Source of the DNA: Litorivita sp050633545
GTDB lineage: Bacteria; Pseudomonadota; Alphaproteobacteria; Rhodobacterales; Rhodobacteraceae
Assembly: GCA_050633545.1 (NCBI GenBank)
Contig: JBOEGS010000004.1
Location: 1 to 64,000, forward strand
Reading direction: 5' to 3'
Length of the DNA: 64,000 nt
The stretch's first letter is position 1; each line of letters begins with the position of its first letter. This document shows positions 32,593-40,593 of the stretch, in pieces. The notes beneath the pieces were generated by a model. That model saw nothing but the letters and a program-made list of their open reading frames with translations, did not search any database and had not been told where the DNA came from. The translations under genes and the position numbers were made by a program.

Positions 32593-33261
32593 TTATTCCA
32601 ACGTCGCGATGGTGGCGCGTAGAGTTTCGATCCCGTCACCTTTCTCGGAGGACGTGAGGATCAACTCCGGATAGGCCGCAGGGTGTTTGGCCAGACGGCT
32701 GCGCACTTGGGCCAGAACCGCATCGCGGTCCTTGTCCTTGATCTTGTCGGCTTTGGTCAGAACGCATTGAAACGTCACGGCGGAGCTGTCGAGCAGCGAC
32801 ATGATTTCTTCGTCTACCGGTTTGACCCCGTGGCGTGCATCGACGAGCACAAAGGCACGGCGCAAATTCGGCCGTCCCGACAGGTAACGTTTGAGCAGCC
32901 TTTGCCATTTTTCCACCACCGCCAAGGGCGCATTGGCATAGCCATAGCCCGGAAGGTCGACGAGATAACGTTCGGTGCCATTGTCCGGCACGCCGAGTTC
33001 GAAAAAGTTGATCTCTTGGGTGCGCCCCGGTGTGTTGGAGGCGCGCGCCAGGGCTTTGCGACCGGTCAGAGCATTGATCAGGCTCGATTTGCCAACATTC
33101 GAGCGCCCCGCGAAACAGACCTCGACGCGGTCGGCAGGGGGCATTCCGTCCATCGCGACAACGCCTTTGAGAAAATCGCAGGGTCCGGCAAAAAGCAACC
33201 GGCCGCGCTCCTTGGTGGGGGCGTCGGGCTCGTCGGCCAAGGGAAAGGGTAATTGTGTCAT
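32593..33261 (-). CDS. engB: Ribosome biogenesis GTP-binding protein EngB (YsxC/YihA)
   Basis: EngB (222 aa) is an essential GTPase in 50S assembly. G1 GRSNVGKSS is at residues 52-60, G3 DLPGYGYA follows the NFF segment, G4 is TKAD and G5 TSSEKGDG. The N-terminal extension of about 45 residues is usual in alphaproteobacteria. It starts inside the stop of the MOSC gene, in the order yidC-MOSC-engB. Confidence 0.95.
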   Translation of the reverse strand: MTQLPFPLADEPDAPTKERGRLLFAGPCDFLKGVVAMDGMPPADRVEVCFAGRSNVGKSSLINALTGRKALARASNTPGRTQEINFFELGVPDNGTERYLVDLPGYGYANAPLAVVEKWQRLLKRYLSGRPNLRRAFVLVDARHGVKPVDEEIMSLLDSSAVTFQCVLTKADKIKDKDRDAVLAQVRSRLAKHPAAYPELILTSSEKGDGIETLRATIATLE

Positions 33262-34016
33262 GTCAGGATCTCTACTGCATCGCCGCGGGCGATATCGCCG
33301 CTGCGGGTGACTTTGGCATAAACGCCAAGGTCTTGGTGGCCATAGGTGGCATTGAGCGCGGCCAAAGTGTCGCCGCCGTCATTGCCGGTATCGGGATCGG
33401 CGGTGGTGGCGACGCAGCGCGTAATGCGCGCGCAGACCTGTAGTTCCGCATCGCCGATACGCAGGTGTTTGCCCACCAAATCGAATTCGGCAAAAGGGTC
33501 CAAGCCGTCGAGCCATAGATTGGCGCGCCAGCGTAGCCGCGAGATCGGGCGCGCCATCACCGCCGACAAGGCCTCGATAGAGGCGGTGCCGATCAGCGCC
33601 AGATAGGGATTGGGTACATCGCCAAATCCGGCATCGCGGCGGGTCAGATGCGCCGCGGCGGGGCGGTTTTGCGGCCAAAGCGGCAGGGTCCAAGCGGCCA
33701 GATCGGCGCTGGGTTTTGTCAGATCGCCCGACAGGTCAAGCGTCAGATCGGGGCGCTCGGGGTGGCTGAGCGTCATCGCGCCGCGGGCCGCATCAAAACG
33801 GGCTTTGACGGCCATCAATGGACCCGAGGCCGCGCCGCGCAGGAAGTTGCGCTTGTGCTGCCAACCCGTCTCATCAGCGGGGGCGGCGGCCTCGTGCAGC
33901 AATCCCCAGACGCGGTCGAACGGCAAAGCGCGCCCCTTTGTAAGGGACGCGCCGCTGACTTCTTCCACACCGATGGATTTGATCGGGTGCCGGTAGATAT
34001 GTGCCAGTTCGATCAT
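33258..34016 (-). CDS. MOSC-domain protein
   Basis: The protein (252 aa) has an N-terminal MOSC beta-barrel domain (IYRHPIKSIGVEEV) and a C-terminal MOSC domain with the conserved cysteine in ARITRCVATTADPDTG. MOSC proteins (YcbX, mARC relatives) bind molybdenum cofactor and carry sulfur or reduce N-hydroxylated compounds. moaD and moaE, which make this cofactor, are in the same window at 54 kb. It overlaps engB and yidC by 4 bp each. Confidence 0.85.
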   Translation of the reverse strand: MIELAHIYRHPIKSIGVEEVSGASLTKGRALPFDRVWGLLHEAAAPADETGWQHKRNFLRGAASGPLMAVKARFDAARGAMTLSHPERPDLTLDLSGDLTKPSADLAAWTLPLWPQNRPAAAHLTRRDAGFGDVPNPYLALIGTASIEALSAVMARPISRLRWRANLWLDGLDPFAEFDLVGKHLRIGDAELQVCARITRCVATTADPDTGNDGGDTLAALNATYGHQDLGVYAKVTRSGDIARGDAVEILT

Positions 34017-35839
34017 TTGACCTCGGGCTTTTTGCGGCTGAAGCTTTGTTTGATGTTGCCAAAAACATCCGGCTTATACCCATGATGGCGCATGATCAGA
34101 TACTGCTGTGTGAAGGTGATCGTGTTGTTCGCAATCCAGTAGATCACGAGGCCCGAGGCAAAGCCGCCGAGCATGAACATGAACACCCAAGGCATCCAGC
34201 CAAAGATTTGCGCCTGCACCGGATCGGTGGGGGCGGGGTTGAGCTTTTGCTGCACCCACATGGAAATCCCGAGCAGGATCGGCAAGACGCCCAACGAGAT
34301 GATTGCCAAAAGCGATTCCGGCGCAGGGGCCGCGAAGGGCAGCAGGCCAAAGAGGTTCAGGATCGAGCTGGGATCAGGCGCGGAGAGATCGCGGATCCAG
34401 CCGTAAAACGGCGCGTGGCGCAATTCGAGCGTGACGAAGATCACCTTGTAGAGCGAGAAGAAGATCGGGATCTGCATCAGGATCGGCAAACAGCCTGCCG
34501 CCGGATTGACCTTTTCCTTCTTGTAGAGCGCCATCATCTCTTGTTGCAGCTTGGCCTTGTCATCGCCCGCATCCTTTTTGAGCTTTTCAAGCTGCGGCTG
34601 CAGTTCCTTCATTTTTGCCATCGAGGCATAGGATTTATAGGCCAGCGGGAAGAGCAGCGCCTTGAGCAGCAAGGTCAGCGCGATGATCGCAATGCCCATA
34701 TTGCCGAGCACGCCGTTCAACCAGTGCAGAACCGCAAAAATCGGCTTGGTCAGGAAGAAGAACCAGCCCCAATCGATGCTATCGAGGAATTTGGTGACGC
34801 CATCGCTGTTTTGGTAACTGCGGATGGTTTCCCATTCTTTCGCACCGGCGAAAAGCTTCATCGCGCTGGTCGCGGTTGCGCCGGCACCGACTTCGAGACG
34901 CGGCAAGACGGCCTGCGTTTGGTAGATGTCGGAGGCTTGGCTGTAGATCGCGGCGGTCGAGAAGGGGCCATCGACGGCGGGGATCAGCGTGGTCATCCAG
35001 TAGTGATCGGTAAAGCCGGTCCAACCGCTTTCGCTGACTTGGGTCACTTCATTATAAACGCCGACGTAATTGTTGTCGGCGGGGAAATCGGAGAAATCCT
35101 TGTAGGAGGCTTCGGTCAAAGTGCCGTCGGCCATGGCGACAAGGCCTTCGTGCAGAATGAAGAATTTCTTGAGGTTGTCGGGCAGACCGTGGCGCACCAA
35201 CATGCCATAGGGCGAGAGCGCAACGCTTTCGCCGCTGTCATTGGTGACGCTCTGCGCTGCCGAGAACATATAATCTTCGTCGATCGAGAGCGTCACGCGA
35301 AAGGTCAGACCCTTAGCGTTGGTCCACGCGATGGTGATCGGAGTGCTCTCGGTCAGTGTGTCGCCGTTTTCGAGGCTCCACAGGGTTTTTGCCCCTGGCA
35401 CGTCTTCGGCGGCAAGGTTCTGACCTGTGGCCCAACCAAAGAAGGCGTAATAGGCGCCGTCTTGGCCGCGCGGGGTCAGCAGCGATACGATCTCGCTGCC
35501 TGTGTCCAAGGTGTCGCGGTAATCTTTGAGCGCCAATTCGTCGATGTAGCCGCCCAAGAGCGACAATGAGCCTTTGACGCGGGGTGTTTCAATCGCAACG
35601 CGCGGTGCATTGGCGAAATCCAGATCGGCCGCTTGTGCCGATGCGGCAGGGGCCGCCGTGCTTGGTGCAGTCGCGGCGGTGCCGGTGATCGGAGCGGCAC
35701 CATCCACTTGCGCGGTGGCTGCAGGGGCGGCGTCAGGGGTGACGGGGGCTTCGGGGGGCGGGAAGAGCACGAACCAGATCAGGATCACAGCAAAGCTGAG
35801 CGCGCTTGCAAGGATTAGGTTCTTGTTCTGATCATCCAT
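34013..35839 (-). CDS. yidC: Membrane protein insertase YidC
   Basis: YidC (608 aa) inserts and folds inner-membrane proteins with or without Sec. It has an N-terminal signal anchor (NLILASALSFAVILIWFVLFPP), a proline/alanine-rich linker, the large periplasmic P1 domain, and the conserved five-helix core with the hydrophilic-groove arginine (KPIFAVLHWLNGVLGN; KMKELQPQLEKLKKDAGDDK coiled-coil cytoplasmic loop). The start MDDQNKNLIL at 35839 matches relatives; an in-frame ATG at 35851 is possible. Unlike the common rpmH-rnpA-yidD-yidC order, two genes (EAL protein, ttcA) lie upstream. Confidence 0.95.
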   Translation of the reverse strand: MDDQNKNLILASALSFAVILIWFVLFPPPEAPVTPDAAPAATAQVDGAAPITGTAATAPSTAAPAASAQAADLDFANAPRVAIETPRVKGSLSLLGGYIDELALKDYRDTLDTGSEIVSLLTPRGQDGAYYAFFGWATGQNLAAEDVPGAKTLWSLENGDTLTESTPITIAWTNAKGLTFRVTLSIDEDYMFSAAQSVTNDSGESVALSPYGMLVRHGLPDNLKKFFILHEGLVAMADGTLTEASYKDFSDFPADNNYVGVYNEVTQVSESGWTGFTDHYWMTTLIPAVDGPFSTAAIYSQASDIYQTQAVLPRLEVGAGATATSAMKLFAGAKEWETIRSYQNSDGVTKFLDSIDWGWFFFLTKPIFAVLHWLNGVLGNMGIAIIALTLLLKALLFPLAYKSYASMAKMKELQPQLEKLKKDAGDDKAKLQQEMMALYKKEKVNPAAGCLPILMQIPIFFSLYKVIFVTLELRHAPFYGWIRDLSAPDPSSILNLFGLLPFAAPAPESLLAIISLGVLPILLGISMWVQQKLNPAPTDPVQAQIFGWMPWVFMFMLGGFASGLVIYWIANNTITFTQQYLIMRHHGYKPDVFGNIKQSFSRKKPEVK

Positions 35840-36006
35840 ATCGGAAGGCATCCCCGTGCATTAATTTGGTCACGCTGGTTCAACAGAGTGCACGTCCAAA
35901 GGTCAAGCGGATATTGCTCAAACGGTGGGCTAATCGCCTTATTTTGCAGAGACCTTATAGAAGCGCGGGGGAATATGGGGGCTGGTCAAACATCACATAG
36001 GCCCGA

Positions 36007-37557
36007 TCAGCGCAAACGATTCCACACCTTTGGCGTATCGTCGAGCTTGGCATTGTGCTGGGTGATCCAGTCGATTGTCTGATCGAAGGGCATCGGGCGG
36101 GCGATGCCAAAGCCTTGGACATGACCGCAGCCGAGTTGCGAGAGCATTGCATGTTCACCGACCGTTTCGACACCTTCGGCGAGCGTGTCGAGCCCGAGCC
36201 GTTCGGCCATGGTCAAAATCGCGGCGACCATCCGCTGTTGCTCGGGGTCGCGATCAACCTTCATGACAAAGCTGCGGTCGATCTTGATCCGCTCCACTGC
36301 AAAGCGCCGGATCGAGGAAATCGAAGCATGTCCGGTGCCGAAATCGTCAAGGTCGATTCGGCAGCCCATTTTGGCCAACCCGTTGATATTCCGAGAGATC
36401 ATGTCTTCGGGCGAAGAGGCGACCACGGTTTCAAGAACTTCAACCGAGAGCCGTTCGGGGGGCAGGTTAAAGCGGTCGAGGTCCCAGCGGATTTTATCGA
36501 CCAGCTTGGGATTGCGTAGCTCGTCACCGGCGAAGTTTACTCCAACATGCGGCACGTCCAGACCCGCCGCATCCCATGCGCGCAAGGCCGTCAAAGCATG
36601 GAACAACATGACCTCGCCAAGCCGCTCCAACTGACCGCTTTGCTCGAGCGCGGGCAGGAATTCAGCGGGTGAAATCATGCCCCGTTTCGGGTGCTGCCAA
36701 CGCGCCAAGGCTTCAAAGCCGGTCACAAGGCCGGTGTCGGTGCTGATCTGCGGTTGGAACCACGGTTGAATCTGGCCGTTTTCCAACGCCATCGCGACTT
36801 CGTCCATAAAGACGTGCCGAGTGGTCTCGGAGCGCTTCATTTCGTCGGTGTAGGCGCGAATGGCGGAAGGGCTGTGCCGGCTGGCTTCGGCGAGGGCAAC
36901 GGACGCGGCAGAGAACAGCGCCGCGCCATTCGGCTTGGGCGCGCGCGAAGCGAGGCAGAAACCGATAGAGCAGGACACATAAATTGTTGTCGCATCAAGA
37001 GAGATTGGCTCTTCAATCGCGGCCTGAAGGCGGGTGGCCATCTGGATCGAGACTTCCAAATCAAGGTGCGGAACAGGGGCCAGCGCCACGCCGAAACGGC
37101 TGTCGCCAAGGCGGCAGACCAGATCGCCATCGCGCAAAACATCGCGCAACCGGTCGGAGGTGCGGTGCAGCATCTCGTCGGCGGCGGCCTGTCCGTAGCG
37201 GTCGAGGATCACCGAGAAATCGTCAAGCTCCAGCATAAAACAGCCCGTCGATCGGGCCGTGCCGATGGACGCGGTCATCGATTGCTCTAGCGCCAGTTCA
37301 AGGCTGTCGCGCAGGGCAAGGCCGGTGACGCTGTCATGGGAGCGGCCAAGCGCGACCGAGCGGTCAGGATCAAAACCGCCCACCAAGGCAAAGAGCATCG
37401 GCAGACCCAGCGACATCATCAACAGCGACATCTCGCCGCCAATCCAAAACGCACCCAGCGCCATCGCGGGCAGGAATGCCAACAATTGCGGTCCGGACAA
37501 CGTATACCGGAGTTTTTGCCTGAGATGTGCGATCCGTTGGCCGGCGCGCTGCGACAT
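36007..37557 (-). CDS. Membrane-anchored degenerate GGDEF / EAL c-di-GMP phosphodiesterase
   Basis: The protein (516 aa) has two hydrophobic helices (about 26-60), then a GGDEF-like domain (about 72-240) in which the active motif is RLGDSRF at 149-155, so diguanylate cyclase activity is probably lost. The EAL domain (about 255-500) keeps the catalytic features: FEALARW with EAL at 282-284, NFAGDEL, DDFGTGHAS, KIDRSF and AEGVET. It therefore should degrade cyclic di-GMP. No partner response regulator is nearby. It lies between yidC and ttcA with gaps of over 50 bp on each side. Confidence 0.85.
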   Translation of the reverse strand: MSQRAGQRIAHLRQKLRYTLSGPQLLAFLPAMALGAFWIGGEMSLLMMSLGLPMLFALVGGFDPDRSVALGRSHDSVTGLALRDSLELALEQSMTASIGTARSTGCFMLELDDFSVILDRYGQAAADEMLHRTSDRLRDVLRDGDLVCRLGDSRFGVALAPVPHLDLEVSIQMATRLQAAIEEPISLDATTIYVSCSIGFCLASRAPKPNGAALFSAASVALAEASRHSPSAIRAYTDEMKRSETTRHVFMDEVAMALENGQIQPWFQPQISTDTGLVTGFEALARWQHPKRGMISPAEFLPALEQSGQLERLGEVMLFHALTALRAWDAAGLDVPHVGVNFAGDELRNPKLVDKIRWDLDRFNLPPERLSVEVLETVVASSPEDMISRNINGLAKMGCRIDLDDFGTGHASISSIRRFAVERIKIDRSFVMKVDRDPEQQRMVAAILTMAERLGLDTLAEGVETVGEHAMLSQLGCGHVQGFGIARPMPFDQTIDWITQHNAKLDDTPKVWNRLR

Positions 37558-37611
37558 GTGCGGTTTCCTTCTGACTCGCGGTCAGACTAAGCGCGGTGTC
37601 TCAACTAAGTT

Positions 37612-38481
37612 TTAACGGACGTTAGGGATTTGACTAAAATTGGCATCTTTTTCACCCTGACCTAACGTAAGGTTGGCGAAATCGAACAGCTTGGGGTCAA
37701 GCAAATGCGACGGGCGCGCGTTCATGAGCGCGCGAAACATCACCTGACGGCGCCCGGGTGTGTTCTTTTCCCATCCATCGAGAATCGCCTTAACCTGTTG
37801 ACGTTGCAGGCCATCTTGGCTTCCGCAAAGGTCGCAGGGGATGATCGGATAGCGCATTTCAGCGGCGAATCGTTCGCAATCTGATTCGGCGACATGGGCG
37901 AGGGGGCGGTAGACAAAAAGATCGCCCTCTTCATTGACCAATTTCGGCGGCATTGTCGCCAAACGCCCGCCGTGGAACAGATTCATGAAAAACGTCTCGA
38001 GGATGTCGTCACGGTGATGGCCCAAGACCACCGCCGAGCAACCTTCTTCGCGTGCAATGCGGTAAAGATTGCCGCGCCGGAGCCGCGAGCAAAGCGCGCA
38101 AAACGTGCGTCCCGCAGGAACCTTATCCATCACAATGCTATAGGTGTCTTGATATTCGATCCGGTGCTCGACACCCATTTTCTCAAGGAATTCGGGCAAG
38201 ACCGTCGCCGGAAACCCCGGTTGCCCTTGGTCGAGGTTGCAGGCCAGAAGCTCGACGGGCAACAGGCCGCGCCATTTGAGCTCATGCAGCACCGCGAGCA
38301 GCGTATAGCTATCCTTGCCGCCGGACAGGCACACAAGCCAGCGCGCACCGCGTTCGATCATGCCATATTGTTCGATCGCTTCGCGGGTATAGCGCACGAT
38401 TCGTTTGCGCAATTTGCGAAACTCGGTGGTTTTGGGCGCGCCGTAAAACAGCGGGTGAATATCGTCGGGTTCATCAAGCAT
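37612..38481 (-). CDS. ttcA: tRNA 2-thiocytidine biosynthesis protein TtcA
   Basis: TtcA (289 aa) thiolates cytidine 32 of some tRNAs using ATP and an iron-sulfur cluster. The PP-loop SGGKDS is at residues 53-58; cluster cysteines are visible as C128-x2-C131 (FCALC) and C216-x2-C219 (CDLCGSQ). Length is typical. It follows yidD by 40 bp in the minus-strand direction. Confidence 0.93.
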   Translation of the reverse strand: MLDEPDDIHPLFYGAPKTTEFRKLRKRIVRYTREAIEQYGMIERGARWLVCLSGGKDSYTLLAVLHELKWRGLLPVELLACNLDQGQPGFPATVLPEFLEKMGVEHRIEYQDTYSIVMDKVPAGRTFCALCSRLRRGNLYRIAREEGCSAVVLGHHRDDILETFFMNLFHGGRLATMPPKLVNEEGDLFVYRPLAHVAESDCERFAAEMRYPIIPCDLCGSQDGLQRQQVKAILDGWEKNTPGRRQVMFRALMNARPSHLLDPKLFDFANLTLGQGEKDANFSQIPNVR

Positions 38482-38521
38482 GTCTGGGCTTTAGGCCTTT
38501 GGCGGGATTCGGGCAAGCGGG

Positions 38522-38773
38522 CTAATGGCGATGGTCGCAGGCGGGTTGGTCTTTGTCCGGAACGGGATCATAGCCGCAATTGCCCCATGGATTGCACCGC
38601 CCGATCCGTTTGGCCGCCATCCAGCCGCCTCTAAAGGCACCATGTTTTTGCAAAGCTTCCAAAGCATAGGCCGAGCAGGTGGGTTGATAACGGCAATTGA
38701 AGCCGACCCAAGGCGAAAACACCAAACGGTATGCGCGGATAGGCAGGGCGAGCAGATGCGCGAGGGGGCTCAC
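38522..38773 (-). CDS. yidD: Membrane protein insertion efficiency factor YidD
   Basis: YidD (83 aa) is a small membrane-associated protein assisting YidC. The signature YRLVFSPWVGFNCRYQPTCSAYALEALQKHGAFRGGWMAAKRIGRCNPWG is complete, with its conserved cysteines. It overlaps rnpA by 4 bp, as in many bacteria. Confidence 0.95.
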   Translation of the reverse strand: MSPLAHLLALPIRAYRLVFSPWVGFNCRYQPTCSAYALEALQKHGAFRGGWMAAKRIGRCNPWGNCGYDPVPDKDQPACDHRH

Positions 38774-39243
38774 GACGCGCCACCTGTTTTGGGTTTGTTT
38801 TTGGGGCGCGGGCCGCGCGGGGCCGAGGCGGGCTGCGCGCTGCCGTCATGCAGTTTGCGCAAGGCATAGGTCAGATCGGATTTGAGCGCCTCGAAGGGGC
38901 GGCTTGCGGTGGCCTGCGCACGGCCGATCAACACATAATCCCATCCGGCGCGGCCATGCTCGGGCATCACAAGGCGGGCGACCTCGCGCAGGCGGCGTTT
39001 GGCGCGGTTGCGCGCCACCGCATTGCCGACCTTTTTGGAGCAGGTAAATCCGACGCGGATCGCATCGCCCTCGGTCTCTTCCGATGCACGTTTGCGTCCC
39101 TGCACCATCATCGCACCGGTGCCTTGACGCCGCGCGCGCGCTGCGGTCAGGAAATCGGCGCGTTTGCGCAGGGTGAGGATTTTGCTCATGGCGTCACAGG
39201 CACCCGATTTGCCGTTTGGACAAACGGAAACCGCCGGAGGCAT
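38770..39243 (-). CDS. rnpA: Ribonuclease P protein component
   Basis: RnpA (157 aa) is the protein subunit of RNase P, which matures tRNA 5' ends. The RNR-type signature reads GFTCSKKVGNAVARNRAKRRLREVAR, after TLRKRADFLTAARARRQG. Two starts are possible: 39243 (MPPAVSVCP...), preceded by GAGGGAGA, and 39189 (MSKILTLRKRADFL), which lacks a ribosome binding site. I chose 39243; relatives also carry a variable N-terminal extension. The 39243 start lies inside a large dyad, so structure may control its translation. Confidence 0.93.
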   Translation of the reverse strand: MPPAVSVCPNGKSGACDAMSKILTLRKRADFLTAARARRQGTGAMMVQGRKRASEETEGDAIRVGFTCSKKVGNAVARNRAKRRLREVARLVMPEHGRAGWDYVLIGRAQATASRPFEALKSDLTYALRKLHDGSAQPASAPRGPRPKNKPKTGGAS

Positions 39244-39289
39244 TCTCCCTCGGTTTGGCACATATGCCAACCTTGGGGGCCTCCGGCGG
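39231..39289 (-). promoter_or_regulatory. Large nested hairpin between rpmH and rnpA
   Basis: CCGCCGGAGGC (39231-39241) and GCCTCCGGCGG (39279-39289) form an 11-bp outer stem; inside it TTGGCA-TATG-TGCCAA (39255-39270 on the minus strand) forms a second perfect stem. Another small palindrome, CCGTTTG-GA-CAAACGG, lies at 39212-39227. The structure lies between the rpmH stop and the rnpA start region and could limit readthrough or rnpA translation, giving far more L34 than RnpA. Confidence 0.65.
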
Positions 39290-39327
39290 TGTCATCTCGA
39301 AAATCGCCGCGTATATGCGAGCTGCGC

Positions 39328-39462
39328 TTATGCGCTCAGCGATTTGCGGCCACGTGCGCGGCGCGCGTTCAAAATCTTGCGACCGGCTTTGGTGGCCATG
39401 CGCGAGCGGAAACCGTGGCGGCGTTTGCGAACCAGGTTCGAGGGTTGGTAGGTGCGTTTCAT
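39328..39462 (-). CDS. rpmH: 50S ribosomal protein L34
   Basis: bL34 (44 aa) is the usual highly basic protein: MKRTYQPSNLVRKRRHGFRSR, then MATKAGRKILNARRARGRKSLSA. GGAG lies 9 nt upstream of the ATG. It is the first gene of rpmH-rnpA-yidD-ttcA, driven by the promoter at 39533-39561. Confidence 0.97.
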   Translation of the reverse strand: MKRTYQPSNLVRKRRHGFRSRMATKAGRKILNARRARGRKSLSA

Positions 39463-39532
39463 CGCTCCGTCTCCATCTGTCAAAGGCGGGGAGCGCGCGG
39501 GATTCGCACGCCCTTGGTCATTCGAAGCCCGT

Positions 39533-39561
39533 GCTATAGGGGGGCGGCCCGCATAAGTCAA
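39533..39561 (-). promoter_or_regulatory. rpmH promoter
   Basis: On the minus strand TTGACT (39556-39561), a 17-nt spacer and TATAGC (39533-39538) make one of the best sigma70-like promoters in the window. The predicted start near 39526 gives a leader of about 65 nt before rpmH. The spacer is G+C-rich. Confidence 0.78.
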
Positions 39562-39812
39562 ACCCCCTCGGCGGAGTTTTCGGCGAAATTTGCACCTCTG
39601 GTGGCCCAATTTTCGTTTCAAGCCGTTTCGCGCCCCTATCCTATCGAAAACGCTCCTGCTTAGGGAGTGCCGACTGCGGCTTTGGTGCAAATGTTACAGC
39701 CCTTGTCTGCGGGCCTTACCTGCTTGAACATGGCTCTCACGCGTGATCAAGCGCCCGTGAGATCGGATGAAATGCTTTTGCAATCGCGCGCGCTCTGCGC
39801 AACTTGCCCTTC

Positions 39813-40592
39813 ATGAGCACAGATATGGATCCGAATATGAAGGCCAAGACCGAAGCACCCGTCGCGGGCCAAGCCGCCGCGCCGAAATCTACGCCGCGCC
39901 GCGCCGCGCCTTTGATCGCGATAGCCGTGGCGGCGATCTTGGGCGCGGTGTTCTTGCGCGATGTGCTCAGCTTTGATGCGCTTGCCGAGAACCGCGAGGC
40001 GCTAGAGGCGTTCCGCGATGCGCATTATCTGGCCACCGCCGCAGCATTCATCTTGGCCTATGTGGCCATTGTCGCCTTCTCCTTGCCCGGTGCGACGATT
40101 GCGACCCTGACCGGCGGGTTCCTTTTCGGTGTTTTTCCAGGCACGCTTTTTAACGTGCTTGCAGCGACGATTGGCGCCGCGGCGATCTTTTTGGCTGCGC
40201 GCTGGGGGCTGGGTGCGAAACTGTCGCAACAGATGGAGGCGGGCGACGGAGTGGTCAGCCGGATCAAGGCGGGCATCGACGAGAACCAATGGTCGATGCT
40301 TTTTTTGATCCGTCTGGTGCCGGCGGTGCCGTTTTTTGTGGCCAATCTGGTGCCGGCTTTGGTGGGCGTCCCGTTGCGGCGGTTCGTGATCTCGACCTTC
40401 CTTGGCATCATTCCGGGCGGTTTGGTCTACACTTCGGTCGGTGCCGGATTGGGCGATATCTTCGCGCGGGGTGAAAAGCCGGACTTGGGTATTATCTTTG
40501 AGCCACAGATATTGCTGCCAATCCTCGGGCTTTGCGCTTTGGCCGCTTTGCCTATTGTGATCAAGGCCCTGCGCGGGCGGAAAGGGATCTGA
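39813..40592 (+). CDS. TVP38/TMEM64 (VTT)-family membrane protein
   Basis: The protein (259 aa) has an N-terminal cytoplasmic stretch, a first helix (LIAIAVAAILGAVFL) and the VTT/SNARE-associated domain with FSLPGATIATLTGGFLFG and LIRLVPAVPFFVANLVPALVGVPLRRFVISTFLGIIPG. The family, related to DedA, may transport or scramble lipids; the function here is unknown. Start choice among 39813, 39825 and 39837 is uncertain as none has a clear ribosome binding site. The next gene begins one base after its stop. Confidence 0.82.
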   Translation: MSTDMDPNMKAKTEAPVAGQAAAPKSTPRRAAPLIAIAVAAILGAVFLRDVLSFDALAENREALEAFRDAHYLATAAAFILAYVAIVAFSLPGATIATLTGGFLFGVFPGTLFNVLAATIGAAAIFLAARWGLGAKLSQQMEAGDGVVSRIKAGIDENQWSMLFLIRLVPAVPFFVANLVPALVGVPLRRFVISTFLGIIPGGLVYTSVGAGLGDIFARGEKPDLGIIFEPQILLPILGLCALAALPIVIKALRGRKGI

Positions 40593-40593
40593 C

